This document shows, piece by piece, positions 47,131 through 59,031 of a stretch of 64,000 bases of DNA; within the stretch, counting starts at the first letter, position 1; the number at the start of each line of letters is the position of its first letter. The notes under the pieces are model-generated. The model did not search any database. It worked only from the letters and a program-made list of their open reading frames with translations, and was not told where the DNA came from. Location of the stretch: contig MOWL01000049.1 of the NCBI GenBank assembly GCA_002110485.1, positions 372,001 through 436,000 on the forward strand, read 5' to 3'. Source of the DNA: Emergomyces orientalis. Taxonomy: Eukaryota > Ascomycota > Eurotiomycetes > Onygenales > Ajellomycetaceae. The translations under genes and the position numbers were made by a program.

Positions 47131-49155
47131 ATGGCTGAACCAGAGGAAGAAAGCCGAAACACAACTTCTAACAAGCGGTCTCGTTCGCTGCTCGAGGAGA
47201 CTCAAATGAATGGTATGTTTCCTCCGACATCTCGAGTATCGAGCGAGAGAAAATATGGCTGACAAGGGCACATAATAGATGAATCCTCGTCATCGGAGGA
47301 TGACTTTGGTCCTGCTCTACCTTCCGCTGTACCCAAAAAGAAGCGACGAAAGCTACCCTACGAAAAGGTTTACGTAAATGCGCTCCCAGTTTCAGCCCGA
47401 TATTCAAAATCCTTAATGCACAAAGACCAACTCTCCTTCGTTACCTTAACTCCTCATACCGACTTTCTCATTACAAGCTCTATCGATGGAGTGGTTAAAT
47501 TTTGGAAGAAGATGCCTGTTGGCGTGGAGTTTGTAAAGGAATTCCGCGCCCATGTTGGAGAACTTACAGGGGTGAGCGTCAGCCTCGATGGGAGGAGCTT
47601 CGCGACAGTTGGAGTAGATAAAACGGTTAAAATATTTGATGTCATTACGTTCGGTAGGAGCTTAATTCTTCCCTCCCCAACGTTGGGCGTGTTGGGTACT
47701 TTTCGCGGCTAACATGTGTTAGACCTCCTGGCCATTCTAACCCTAGATTATGTCCCGAGGTGTGTATGTTGGGTACATCGACGAGGTGCATCGTTGCCCC
47801 TGTTAGCTGTGAGCTGCAATTCCAGTAGCGACATTATGATTTACGACGGACGAGGAGAAAATCCCCAGCCCATCCACACACTGACATCAATCCATCGTTT
47901 CCCTGTTGTCGCCATGGCCTTTAACGATGCATATGACTGCGTGATTTCTGCAGATGAAACCGGCATGGTCGAGTACTGGCGACCAAACACTTCTTTCGAA
48001 AAGCCAGACAATGTATTTGAACTGAAATCGGCCACAAGTCTCTTTATTTTCAAAAAATCCAAGTCGGTTCCGTCTTCCATTACAATATCGCCGTCAGGGC
48101 ACCAATTCGCGACCTTCTCCTTTCCTGATAGGCAAGTTAGGGTATTTGACTTTCCTACAGGTAAATTATACCGGTCCTATGATGAATCTATCACGACCCT
48201 CACGGAAATGCAACAAGCTGGAACAGCACTCCATAAGCTCGAGGAGGTCGAGTTTGGGCGGCGGATAGCAGTTGAGAAGGGGCTTGAAAACCCGGCTACC
48301 GTGCCGAAGATTAACGTGATATTTGATGAGTCGGGACATTTTGTGATGTATGGCTCTATTATGGGGATAAAATGCATCAACACTTTCACAAATCGCGTTG
48401 TCAGAGTCTTTGGTAAAGATGAACCATTTCGTGCGCTCAATCTTGCCATCTATCAAGGTCAGCCGCAGAAAAAGGGAGTTGTAACAGTTTCTATGGCAGC
48501 CAGTGCCAATCCCCTGCTCCAAGAAGCCGAAGAGCGTGATCCTATGCTGGTCAGTACTGGCTTTGCTAAGGTTCGTTTCTATCTTTTCACAAATGAAACG
48601 GAGGTGTCCAAGTCAACTCGAGACGTGCAAAATGAAAAACCTGTCGGAATGCGTGAAGACACTGCCGCTACTGCCGCTAAACAAGCAGAAACGGGTACAG
48701 CTGCAGTGCTCCATACCACTTTGGGCGATATTCACCTCAGGCTTTTCCCTTCGGCAGCTCCCAAAACTGTGGAGAATTTCGTTACCCATGCACGGAATGG
48801 CTACTACAACAACACTATATTCCACCGGGTGATTCGCAAATTTATGATCCAAGCTGGTGATCCGCTCGGTGACGGTACCGGGGGTGAGTCGATTTGGGGT
48901 GGCGAGTTTGAAGATGAGTTCTCGACCCTTCGTCATGACAAGCCATATACGCTCTCAATGGCAAATGCCGGCCCGAATACAAACGGGAGTCAGTTTTTTA
49001 TCACAACTGAGAAAACGCCATGGCTCGATGGAAAACACACGATATTTGGGCGGGCTGTCAAGGGACTTGATGTGGTGCATAAGATTGAAAATGTCAAGAC
49101 GTACAAAGAAAAGCCAGAGGAGGATGTGAAGGTTGTCAGCATAAGCATTACTTAG
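47131..49155 (+). CDS. WD40-repeat peptidyl-prolyl isomerase (PPWD1/Cyp15-like)
   Basis: Three exons (47131-47212, 47279-47653, 47723-49155) give about 629 residues. The N-terminus is acidic then basic (SSSSEDD, PKKKRRKLPYEK), a likely nuclear signal. WD40-type repeats follow (LTPHTDFLITSSIDGVVKFW, RSFATVGVDKTVKIFD, VEYWRP). The last ~160 residues are a cyclophilin domain with all catalytic landmarks: FHRVIRKFMIQAGDP, GGESIWGGEF, NAGPNTNGSQFFITT and WLDGKHTIFGRA. In animals the homologue is a spliceosome-associated prolyl isomerase; a nuclear RNA-processing role is inferred. The active-site Arg (HRVI), Phe-Met (FMIQ) and Trp (PWLDGKH) are present, so the enzyme should be active. Confidence 0.95.
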
Positions 49156-49697
49156 TAATTTCTAAGTGGGATTTATGCGGACCTTTTCCTTGTAATGCGG
49201 ATTTTGAAACGTGGAAGTGCCCGCTCTCATTTTTCATGCAGACAAATGGAAACATGATTCGCAATGGAGATTAGCCAATGCATTGTTGTATGTATATTTG
49301 TGTTTGTATGTGCATGTCTGGAAACTAACCAGTTGTTTGGGGCGGACAAAGTTCGTTAAGTGTTTGAAGCTATTCGAAAGGTTATTGGAGCTCAGTGGTC
49401 AGATGGTGACCAGTGCTCCTCGGTAGCTACCTCAATTTTTACAGACTAGAGCGGACAAATAATTTTGAAACAGGTCTTATATACCAGCAGAACTTATATA
49501 CATGTGGGCTCCTTTTGACATAATATGTCCCACGAAAAACAAGAAGAAACTTGACTTGCCAATTTCGCATTTTCTTCTTGTTTGTGGCCATTGGCAACAG
49601 GGAGAAGCGCAATTTTACAGGCTTGGCCCAATACTTCGACCCAATAAATGTTATAGTCCATGTCTTCTTAACTTTGGGCTTATAGACCCTTGCGTTA
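49156..49697. other. Intergenic between convergent genes
   Basis: Two 3' UTRs are expected here; nothing else is recognisable. Confidence 0.5.
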
Positions 49698-50617
49698 CTA
49701 TAGCTGGTTTTTCAAACGGGATGGTCCTCGCATATTCCTACTACTCGAATGCAGAGCACGCGTGAATTTCCCAGGCTCTGTTCCCTTCGGTATTTCGACC
49801 GCTGAAACTACAGAGCCAGCGTCTCCAGGACCCTGGGCGCGTGTATGGGCAAGGTGTTGCTGTGGGCCCCATTTATCGTCTCCTAGAGCTGCTACGACTA
49901 GATTTCTCGACGTTCCCCCGGCGGCCCCAGTGGGCTGGGCTGGAGTAAAAGGTGGCTGATTTGCTCGCTTACGCTTGTGTCGACGTTTTAAATAAACCAG
50001 GAGGATAGCAAAGGCGGTAAACCCAACAGCTAGTACAATTATCATTACCACCCATTTCCAGTGGGTAGAAAACCTATTGGAATTTAGTCGAACGGGTTCT
50101 CTATTGCCAGATGCAGTCCGTAGTTGTTGGGCGCATTCTTGACAGGGCGAAAGAGGAAAAGGAAACAAAAGGGTTCAAATTCGACATACCAGTTTGGTGG
50201 GGCTTCATTTTTGACGTTTGGAGATGTTCCGACTCCGGGTTTGGATTCCGGGTTGGGAGATGTAGTGGGTGTAGTGGTGGTTGTGGTTGTTTGCGTCAAT
50301 CCAGGGTTGCCTGCTGAACAAAACCCTGCATACCATTTTTGTAACGTATTCAGTTCCGCAGGCGGACAGACGGCGTCACAAACTCCGTTGGGAGAGCTGT
50401 GGAGGGCCTGTAGCAGGCTCGATTGGCAAAAACATGAAATATAGGCGGCTTGGTTTGTTACAGGCGCTGCCGGAGGTACACAGTTCGCTTGTGCTTCTTT
50501 GAGGAGAGGACACGCAACAGCACACCCCGGAAAGGCCGCTGAGCCAGTAGCTGGTATGAGAGATTGACATATCACCGGTGTAAGAAAACCAGCGGAGAGA
50601 AAGAGGAGCTTTATCAT
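49698..50617 (-). CDS. CFEM-like cysteine-rich single-pass membrane protein
   Basis: Two exons (50190-50617 and 49698-50073) give about 267 residues. A signal peptide (IKLLFLSAGFLTPVICQ) leads into eight cysteines with spacing 3-9-15-1-15-3-15, close to the CFEM pattern, including the CxC pair in SCFCQS. A Thr run (TTTTTTTPTTSP) follows, a likely O-glycosylated stalk. A membrane helix (WVVMIIVLAVGFTAFAILLVYL) is followed by the basic stop-transfer KRRHKRKR and a cytosolic tail of about 80 residues. So it is a type I surface protein, unlike most CFEM proteins, which have a GPI anchor. The usual iron-binding Asp between Cys 3 and Cys 4 is not obvious, so haem uptake should not be assumed; adhesion or sensing are alternatives. 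An ATG at 50788 would hide the signal peptide. Confidence 0.75.
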
Positions 50618-53600
50618 TTTGGTGTATTTCCGATGCCCTAAAAGGGCACCTGGATAATAGTGGAATGGAAACGAGAATAACTGCGAGATAGGGTTTCTTT
50701 GATTAGACCGACGGTGTGGTTGTGTCGTCCAAATGCTTAACGATTTTGGAACAGGTCGAAAGTGCCAGTCCCATACGGGTTGGATCACGAAAAGCTGTCA
50801 GTGAACAGGCATGGTGATTATTGTAGTCAAGCGAGTTTAACGGATGGATGACAATGGATGGCAACCAGATAACTGGTTCCAGAAAAATGCAGGTGCGGCC
50901 GGGTGACGACGTTTGGCTTCAATCAAAGACTTCAATTCAAAGACCTTGGAACAAAAAAAGCAAAGCAAAATGCCAAAACAATCATTAAAAAAAGAAGTGG
51001 GGGTTTGGGTGGCTTTTGCTTGTTCTTCTTAGTTCTCGGCTACGGAAGTTTGACAGATTTAACTAGTTAAGCCTTTCATCGCAGTCTGGTTATACTTAGC
51101 AACTTTACCAACAGGAAGCTAGTGAGACATTCCAACTACTGTAGCCCCGGGAAGTCCGCAAGCCTCGGGGAACCATGCCCTCTTTTCCTGATCGTGGCTT
51201 CTTGCATATGTCAGTATTAGTAATGAAACGGGACACAGGCATATATGCCGTATATTCAACTGGTATAACTGAGAAATTGGATAGCTCCAATGGAAACACC
51301 TACCAAGCCAAGAGCTCTGATTTAGTTCTACGCTTTTCTTAAAGCACTGTGTACGGAGTAGTTATTTCCAAGTCAGGAATCGCTGATTTCTGCCTGGAAT
51401 TTGTTCTCATGAGAAAAGTGTGTGAAGGTTCCCAAATCATTGTGAAGGCCCAGTCCAGATGGTTTCGGAATCATGCTGTTTGAGCATAAATGTCAGTCAA
51501 CCCGAAATAGTATCAAATAGCTGGCGAATATCCATATCGTTTGGTCTTCGTGGCAGTGCTGCGGATTTGGTGATCATGAAGGTTCCTGGCAGCAATCACC
51601 AGTAGTCTGAATAATATCGCTGGCCAACGTGTGTTCATAATTTCGCGGGACTACATCAACAGCCGCAGTGGATGCGAGGAATTATTGGCAGGAGAAGAGA
51701 AAAAGGGAGGGAGGAAGTTTCGCCACCAATTGATATGAAAGCGTTGTAGCATAGGTCATAGTTGTTCTCCGCCAGAGATGATCAGCACAGTAGAGAAACA
51801 TGCTGATGTTACCATAGTTCGGGACATGCTCATGAAGACAATGTGCATCTGATATATTCGCTGGGTTTTCCCTTCGTTTCCTTTTCTTCATGCTTCGTCT
51901 TCCGAAAGGCGAAGAAAAGTGTATTTCTATGGTGGGCGCAATTCAAGGTGACCCCTGTTAAATTCCTCTTGAATTCAAGATGCAATCCAGATGCGATCCA
52001 GACACGATTTGGCCGCAATTTAGACACAGGACTAATGGAGACTGAGCATTACTGGGTATGAATCAAACAGGACATCGATGCTAGCGGAACGACGCTGCTA
52101 GGTAACGTCTTGATCTGAAGCTTGGATTGACCACCTCTTCTTCCGGTGCTTGTTAAAGTTCCCATGGAGCTATCCAGGTTTTGGATTCGTGGAAGCGCGA
52201 AACTGCCCGCTTGGCATCCAAGAAATTAAAATAAAACAACAGTGAGACAGAGTACGCCGTGGATAAGCGAGAGTTGTTTTTGATTGTGTTCGCAATGATG
52301 GTAAACGTTTAAGAATATATTATTTTCCATGGAGACCGCGCCATGGCTGTCAGAATGTACCCCCCCAGGGAAGATTTCGTGGGGTTGGCAAATCATGTCC
52401 CCAGGGACAGCCAATCCCAACAGGATATCCACGCCCAGAATTAGATTCAGGCATACATCGCCTGTGGTGAGTTACCATGCCATTACAGTTGGAGAGAATG
52501 GACATGGGTGTCACGCGTCAGCGACGCAAGAAGAGCTGAAAAGATATCAGCCTAAAGTGATGAATGCAGGATGTGATTGCTTAGGTGCCCACAGAATTAT
52601 GTGATCTAGAAATTGATGAAGAGATGTCATTACGAGATCATATAACTAGGCCTAGATCAATGCAGTTTCTTCAGCGATTCAAAGGGCCGAGTTTCGAGAC
52701 GAAAGCACGTTGAGCCCCGGGATGACACACCTGCGTCGGAAGTAATGGCAATTGTATGAGTGGCTGGGGACAAGTTGGAATCATCATCCATTCGTCGCTC
52801 ACTATCTTGGCGTTAAATTCTATTAATCTCCGGCATCAATTTCATGCATGAGGGCGGGGAATCCTGTTGATGAGCAGCAAAACCTTTAAATCGTTTGGTT
52901 TGTTGTTTTACATTATTGTCTTGAAGCTTGTGAGGGGTGGGAGTTTAATCTTTTTATCTTGATGATGCCCTGGGAGTGCCGCCAAGTTGCCACCTCCATC
53001 CATACGTTTCCTGGGGATGGATGGCCTTTTCCCGTTCGAGAATGATCAGCGGGAAATGTGGAAATGTGGAAAGGCAATTTCAGCAGATAATCTTTCAAGG
53101 AATCAAGGCCCACCTTCCTGAGATTCATCAAATTGTTACTTGATAGGGAATTCCACCCTCCCAAGGTCTCCAGCCCAGTCCTCTCCCGTTTCCAGCCAAT
53201 CACCTACGCAGTCAAGCATATTGTGAGAGGAGTGAAACTTTGGGGAAATTGATTCGAAGATGACTTGCCCAAATTGCCCAGCAGGCCAAGCCTGCAAATA
53301 GATCGGCAAATTTAACGGAGATTTTCTGCAAGAGGGTTTAGCGGATTTCCGGGCTAAGTTTAACAATGCTAGATAATTACTAGTATGGTTACTCCGTGGC
53401 CTAATCTGGATACTCACTGTCAAGATTGTGCCTATCCAGAGGCTGTTGTTCTTGAAGATACTTGGTGGAATGCCCTTTCATCCTCCCGCAGGCTCTCTGC
53501 GGTCATCCGCTTTTCCACGGTTCTGATGATTGTCGCAAGTTTACTTCCGCGCCACCGTAAAAGCCAAGGATGTGCCAAGCGAGGTATTGCCCGCAACCAG

Positions 53601-55148
53601 TGTGCGGAGGAGCTTCTATGTAACCCAAGGCTCCTCCTTTTCTTGGGCGGAAGGGGACCAGCCCTACTAACTTCATCGAGAAAGAAACCCGAGATCCCAA
53701 ACAGCTGTTGTCAACACCCAGGCTCAACATGGCCAAGGCCAAGCATGGTATCACATGGAAATGGATGTCCATCTGCTGCCTTCTCGAAGCTGCCGGGCCC
53801 TGTTTTCTTCTCTTTTTTCTCCTCTGCTCCTGCCTTTCCCTTCCCGTTTCGGTTGGGTTGAAAATCGCAAGATATGCAAAATTACAAAATAAAACCCCTT
53901 TGCTCGATCGTTTTAAGGTACTAATCTCCTCCTCCAGTATGAAACCTGTGTTTAAATGGTTGCCGCTCTAGCAGAATGGTCGCCATCACGCGACATAACG
54001 TCGTGGCGTGGGTAGAATTTGACACTGGACGGGGTGGTAAAATTTGCCAACGTGAGCCTCTTTTCTCTTTTCTAACAGCCATGCCTGAGTCAAGGCCACA
54101 AGGTATCAAAAGGAGGGTTCGATACTGGCACCATACAGGGGTTAGAAAGGTTTAGGTTTAAATCCATCCCCATATGAGAAGTATCATGATAATATTTGCT
54201 GCATGAATATTAGATGATAGGCGAATGTTGCGGCATTTTCTGCGTCAGCGATCATTTAACATTGTTGGGTGGCATCGATATTTTACTTCTGTTTTTACCC
54301 CCGGGAATTCATGGCGATATCAGGGGCGGCCACAAGCCACATGCAATGTCCCATGCTCCTATTCCATGGTTCGTCCCGGACAACATAACCTGTTATCTTT
54401 GTTTGGTTCTCTTAACCCAGACTTAGCGGTCTCTCGCTTGGTGGCAGGAGATCACATTTCATCATGAAGCCAGACTCTCAGAGTGATATCTTCTTAGCCC
54501 GCCCCGCCAGGAAAACTTTTTTGTTGAGTTAGCGCGAGTCTGCTGCGCGGAATGTTGACATTTCCCCCGTAGTTTATTATGGGGCCTTGCGGGTTCGCAT
54601 GGGAGTTGGGAGGCCTGCTTATCAGCCCCGCTGATTTCATCGCCACGTACGATAGACGGGAGCCCGCCTGAGATGTCTTTGGTATTTTCCCCATTATCGT
54701 GACCAGTAATATCAAGTCAGCTCCAGGCGGGAGCCGGACAATCGCATTCCTTCATCTTGGCATGTCTCCAGTAACATTGGCGTTGGTAACCGAGCCTGAC
54801 AGGTACTGGCGAAAGGCAGGATATCCCCGGGGATTGCTTTCAAGTTTTGCATATCAAGGCAGCCAGTTCCCACTTCTCCTCCCATTCCCGCTGTGTCGCC
54901 GTTGTTTCTCTCCTCCTCCTGAATATCTGCAGTCAGGGCAACCAAGGCGGAGTCTTGGCATTTGACAAACTCTCTCCCTTCGCCTCGCCTGTCCTGTCCC
55001 CCTTGTTTTTGCGGATTACATTCCATTACGCTCTTTTCTACCACGTTGCATTCTTTTTATCTAGTTATTTCTCCTGCCGTTGAATTGTTTTGTGTCACTT
55101 CGGAACTGTATACAGTCTCAGATTCCTTTCCGCCCGGACGCCGTCATC
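50618..55148. other. Gene-poor 4.5 kb upstream of the permease
   Basis: No open frame in this stretch has a domain or splices into one. It includes the promoter of the CFEM-like gene at its left end and a long upstream region for the permease at its right end, with several GATA-type sites. The rest gives no signal by eye; an RNA gene or a decayed element cannot be excluded. Confidence 0.5.
54187..54699. promoter_or_regulatory. Group of GATA-factor (HGATAR) sites upstream of the permease
   Basis: Six matches lie at 54187, 54215, 54393 (reverse), 54619 (reverse), 54650 and 54694 (reverse). About one per 340 bases is expected by chance on both strands, so this is a mild excess. Fungal amino-acid permeases are often under AreA-type nitrogen control, which would fit; it is inference. 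Confidence 0.35.
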
Positions 55149-57091
55149 ATGGGGAAAGACGAGCATGAGAAGGGTTACAAAGGGGAGCCTCCAGTGGCCC
55201 CCTTGCCGGCTTACCTTGAAGGCACTGGGAGTCCAGTATTCGGAGGGGTCGCTGAAGGCCAGTCCGAGTTGAGTTTCTGGACACGCATGGGATGCACTCC
55301 CGAGTCGTTCAAGAAGAGAACACTTGCCGACAAACACAACCAATTGAACCAGACGCTGAAGGGTCGACATTTGCATATGATTGCGATTGGTGGCAGTATC
55401 GGAGCTGGTTTGTTCGTCGGCTCAGGCGGCTCCCTTAGCACTGGTGGACCTGCGACTGTACTGATCGACTTTTCAATTATTGGTGTGGTAAGTGATATCC
55501 CCCGTGGTAGAGGCACAGTTAATGCAACTGTAGTCGTTAACCAGTGCTAATATGCAAAAATCAAATAATACGCATTTAGATGATGTTTAACGTTGTTTAC
55601 GCTCTTGGCGAACTTGCTATCATGTTTCCAATTTCTGGTGGTTTCTATACCTATTCGACCCGATTCATCGATCCTTCCTGGGGCTTCGCTATGGGTTGGA
55701 ATTATGTTTTCCAATGGGCCATTGTTTTGCCGCTTGAACTCACAGTCGCAGCTATGACAATAGGATATTGGGGGGTTGACATTAGCATCGGCGTATGGAT
55801 CACAGTTTTCCTGGTTGCCATCATTATTATCAATATCTTCGGCGTCCTCGGCTACGGAGAGGAAGAATTCTGGAGCAGTTGTCTAAAACTAGCGGCCATT
55901 GTCATCTTCATGATCATCGCACTAGTTTGTGTTCTAGGTGGTGGGCCCGAACACGGCATGTACTCCAAGTATGTTGGTGCCAGTCTTTGGTATAACCCCG
56001 GCGCATTCAATAATGGCTTTAAAGGTTTCTGTTCCGTCTTTGTCACCGCAGCGTTTGCTTTCTCTGGAACAGAATTGGTCGGACTCGCTGCGGCCGAATC
56101 CAAAACGCCCGTCCAATCCCTGCCTTCCGCGGTAAAGCAAGTCTTCTGGCGTATCACCTTGTTCTACATCCTTGCACTGTTTTTCGTTGGTCTCCTCGTC
56201 CCCTATGACGAAAAGGCGTTGATCGGAAGCGGTTACATTGACGTCAAAGCCTCCCCATTCGTCATCGTTGCCAAGAACGCCGGGCTCGCTGGATTTGACC
56301 ATTTCATGAATGTTGTCATCTTGATATCTGTTCTCTCCATTGGAAATTCAAGTGTATACGGTGGTTCCCGGACCTTAACAGCTCTGGCAGAGCAAGGGTA
56401 TGCACCCAAGATGTTTGGCTATGTCGATCGTGCTGGTAGACCTCTGGTGTCAACGGTTACAATCATCGCTTTCGGCGCGTTCGCTTATATCAATTTATCT
56501 GCATCCGGAGAGGAAATTTTCGCTTGGCTACTTGCGCTCTCTGGCCTTGCCGCGCTTTTTACCTGGGGAAGCGTACGTGTTTATGTTTCAATCCTAACCA
56601 TGTATGATCGGTGACTAATTGTATTATTAGATTTGCTTCGCCCACATTCGCTTCCGATCCGCATGGGCATATCAAGGCCACACCGTCGCTGAGCTTCCAT
56701 TCACGGCTGCTTTTGGTGTTTATGGATCGTGGTTGGGTCTCATCCTTATTGTGATTGTTCTTGCTGCACAGGTTCGCCGACTTCCCCTCCTTTATGACAT
56801 CTCTCCTTGGTTTTCGGGTAACATCTCGCTAACATATGGCACTCCTCTTAGTTCTACGTCGCGGTTGCTGAAAAGGATGTTCAGGCCTTCTTCAAATCTT
56901 ACCTTGCCGCCCCTCTTGTCATCTTCTTCTGGATTTGCGGTTATTTGTGGAAGGGCAAGGGTTGGCTCAAGCTCAGTCAGATTGATGTTGATTCTGGCCG
57001 CCGAGAAATCGACTGGGAAGAGCACAACCGCAAGCAAGATAAGATACGCAACTCCCCACTTTGGAGACGTATTTGTTACAAGCTTTTCTAA
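55149..57091 (+). CDS. Amino-acid permease (YAT family, APC superfamily)
   Basis: Four exons (55149-55487, 55580-56572, 56631-56771, 56852-57091) give about 570 residues with twelve expected membrane helices. The N-terminal tail is hydrophilic and ends LNQTLKGRHLHMIAIGG, the family's lead into helix 1, followed by SIGAGLFVGSGGSL, the substrate-binding loop. Further landmarks are FSGTELVGLAAAESK, the block SPFVIVAKNAG, GNSSVYGGSRTLTALAEQG and the last loop FRSAWAYQGHTVAELPF. The C-terminal tail (REIDWEEHNRKQ) is typical of general amino-acid permeases that are controlled by ubiquitination. It imports amino acids at the plasma membrane with protons; the range is not predictable. All four splice junctions are in phase; the third intron has a GCTAAC branch site. 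Confidence 0.95.
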
Positions 57092-59031
57092 GTTAGTTCA
57101 GCTATCCGGTAACGTTTGTGGATGGCTGCTTTCCCCATTCACAGAACCTTGAGGGCAGTGGGTGAGAATGAGTGATTGAGCAAATGTGTGTGTGTGTGTA
57201 CTCAAGTTATGTTTTTTTAAGTTTAATAGCATCTTAATGGCCGACTTCTCTGGCGAAACTAAAGCCTCCTTCAGGCCAGGGTACTCGTATATCTACCTCT
57301 CTATTCAATTCAATTTACATTTATTCTTGATAATTTTCCATTCTACGACTTTGCATAATGCCCTGAGGCCGAAACCGAACCGTCAAGAGTTGATAGAAGT
57401 TTTTACTCGGGAAATAATGCAGCCACTGATGCACCACGTGGAATCCTCCTTCTTGAGGTCTGATCTGAGCTAAGTTGGAAATTATGCCATTGCCACGTTT
57501 GGCGGCCACGGAGAAAGAAACATTGGTGATGGGCTCTTTTGTGTCTCTCAACCTTGAAATATCGAGTCGACTAAAATTGCGAACTGCCTTTCACAAGGCT
57601 GAAAGGGGTGGCCATATATACGTAATACTTTGACGCATTTACATGTTAGGCATTGTCGCCTGGTTCCTTTCCGGTCCTCATGGCACTTTGTCAAATGTGT
57701 CTGTGGACCTAGGCATGGAACCGGCACCACACTTCCGTCATTTCGCCTCTGTCAAGTTTGGCAGCGAGCGTTTCCCGGCTCATAGATATTTATCTATATC
57801 TATTGCACGGATATCACGGCTATTTTTTCACCTTTGAATACCTATACTCTGCATTTTCAGTACTCAAACTTTCCATTCCCACTCTTCCATGTGGCCCGGT
57901 GACATCGGGACTGGAGTCATTTTTATCGTGCAACGATAATCAATTTGAAGTGCTCAAGGCGCATTCCACCTGAAACTCATACCGGATATATTATATTTTT
58001 CTTATCCATCGAATGCGATCGAGTTCAAGGCTGATGGAGCTCTTGGCGGTTTCACCATGCCTTGAACGCTTACAGGAGGTTAGACCTCGAGGTAGACTGT
58101 TCAACATGTCATTGTAGATGCGCAGCTCTTATATCGTGCATATATTACGAAGGTGGGGCTCAGCTGGTATTTCGAACTGCAAAGCGTTCAGGATGTACGG
58201 CTATTGAGGTTACATTCATGAAACCGATTGTGTGCGCCGCCCAGCGCACAAAAATGGCGCACAATAATGTAGATACTTCCAAGGTTCAAGTGACCACCAG
58301 CTCATTTTTCGAGATATGCACTGTGAGCTTATTCTTCGTCTGGCAAGCACCTGGGAGCGCGTCCCTGGTCGGGTGAAATTATCGCATGGGCCAATGACAT
58401 CCGAGCAGCACTTCGTTGAGGCCGGTTCTCACATTATCCTTGCGTTGTACTGTGCTTGCAGCCATGCATTCTCGGCTCTCTGCGTAGAGACGATATGTTT
58501 GTAGCCCGCCTCTTTCGGCGCTTGTGTAAATGAAAGTGGGACAACGATAATATATGAAGTTTGCTCAACAAGGTCGTCTGACCACCATTTTACATAGAGC
58601 GGCTGAGTGGTGGCCTCCTGTAGCTCATTAGTTACCAGACTTGTATTGTTTGTGTTGGTTAGCCGTTCGGCTTCGGCCGCCACAATGCCTCTCGCTGCGG
58701 GTTGTACATACATATTGGCATGCACAATGCCAAATCCAAAGTTTCGAGGGGATTTACAACCACCAATACTGCGAAAACCAAGGCCTGAAGCTGGTTTGAT
58801 AATTTCTGATGGGTTAAATTTCAAACAAGGGAGAATATATATTGTGGCCACCAAAAAATACCATTCAATGGCCTTTCTCACAAAGCCCCTTCAATCTGAG
58901 CCTTAAAAAATTTTCATGTTTTTCTACTGGATGACTCCGCGTTTGTATTTTCATGGGATTATCCTCACCTATACACGGACGCCATGTTTCTATGCCATGT
59001 GAGTGGGCAAAGTTGCAAGCTAGCAGAGACC
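57092..59031. other. Intergenic, no gene seen
   Basis: This is the permease 3' flank and the P450 promoter region. Several frames of 60-150 codons are open, without recognisable features. Confidence 0.5.

Noticed and set aside
7929..51362. Shared TACGGAGTAGTTA words near 7930 and 51350 and related ACTCCGTA-like words
   Set aside because: They recall ends of fungal DNA elements, but 13-base repeats are expected by chance in 64 kb and no terminal inverted repeats or target duplications were found.
53385..53861. A 158-codon plus-strand frame in the gene-poor block
   Set aside because: No family features; a stop-free stretch in GC-richer DNA is expected by chance.
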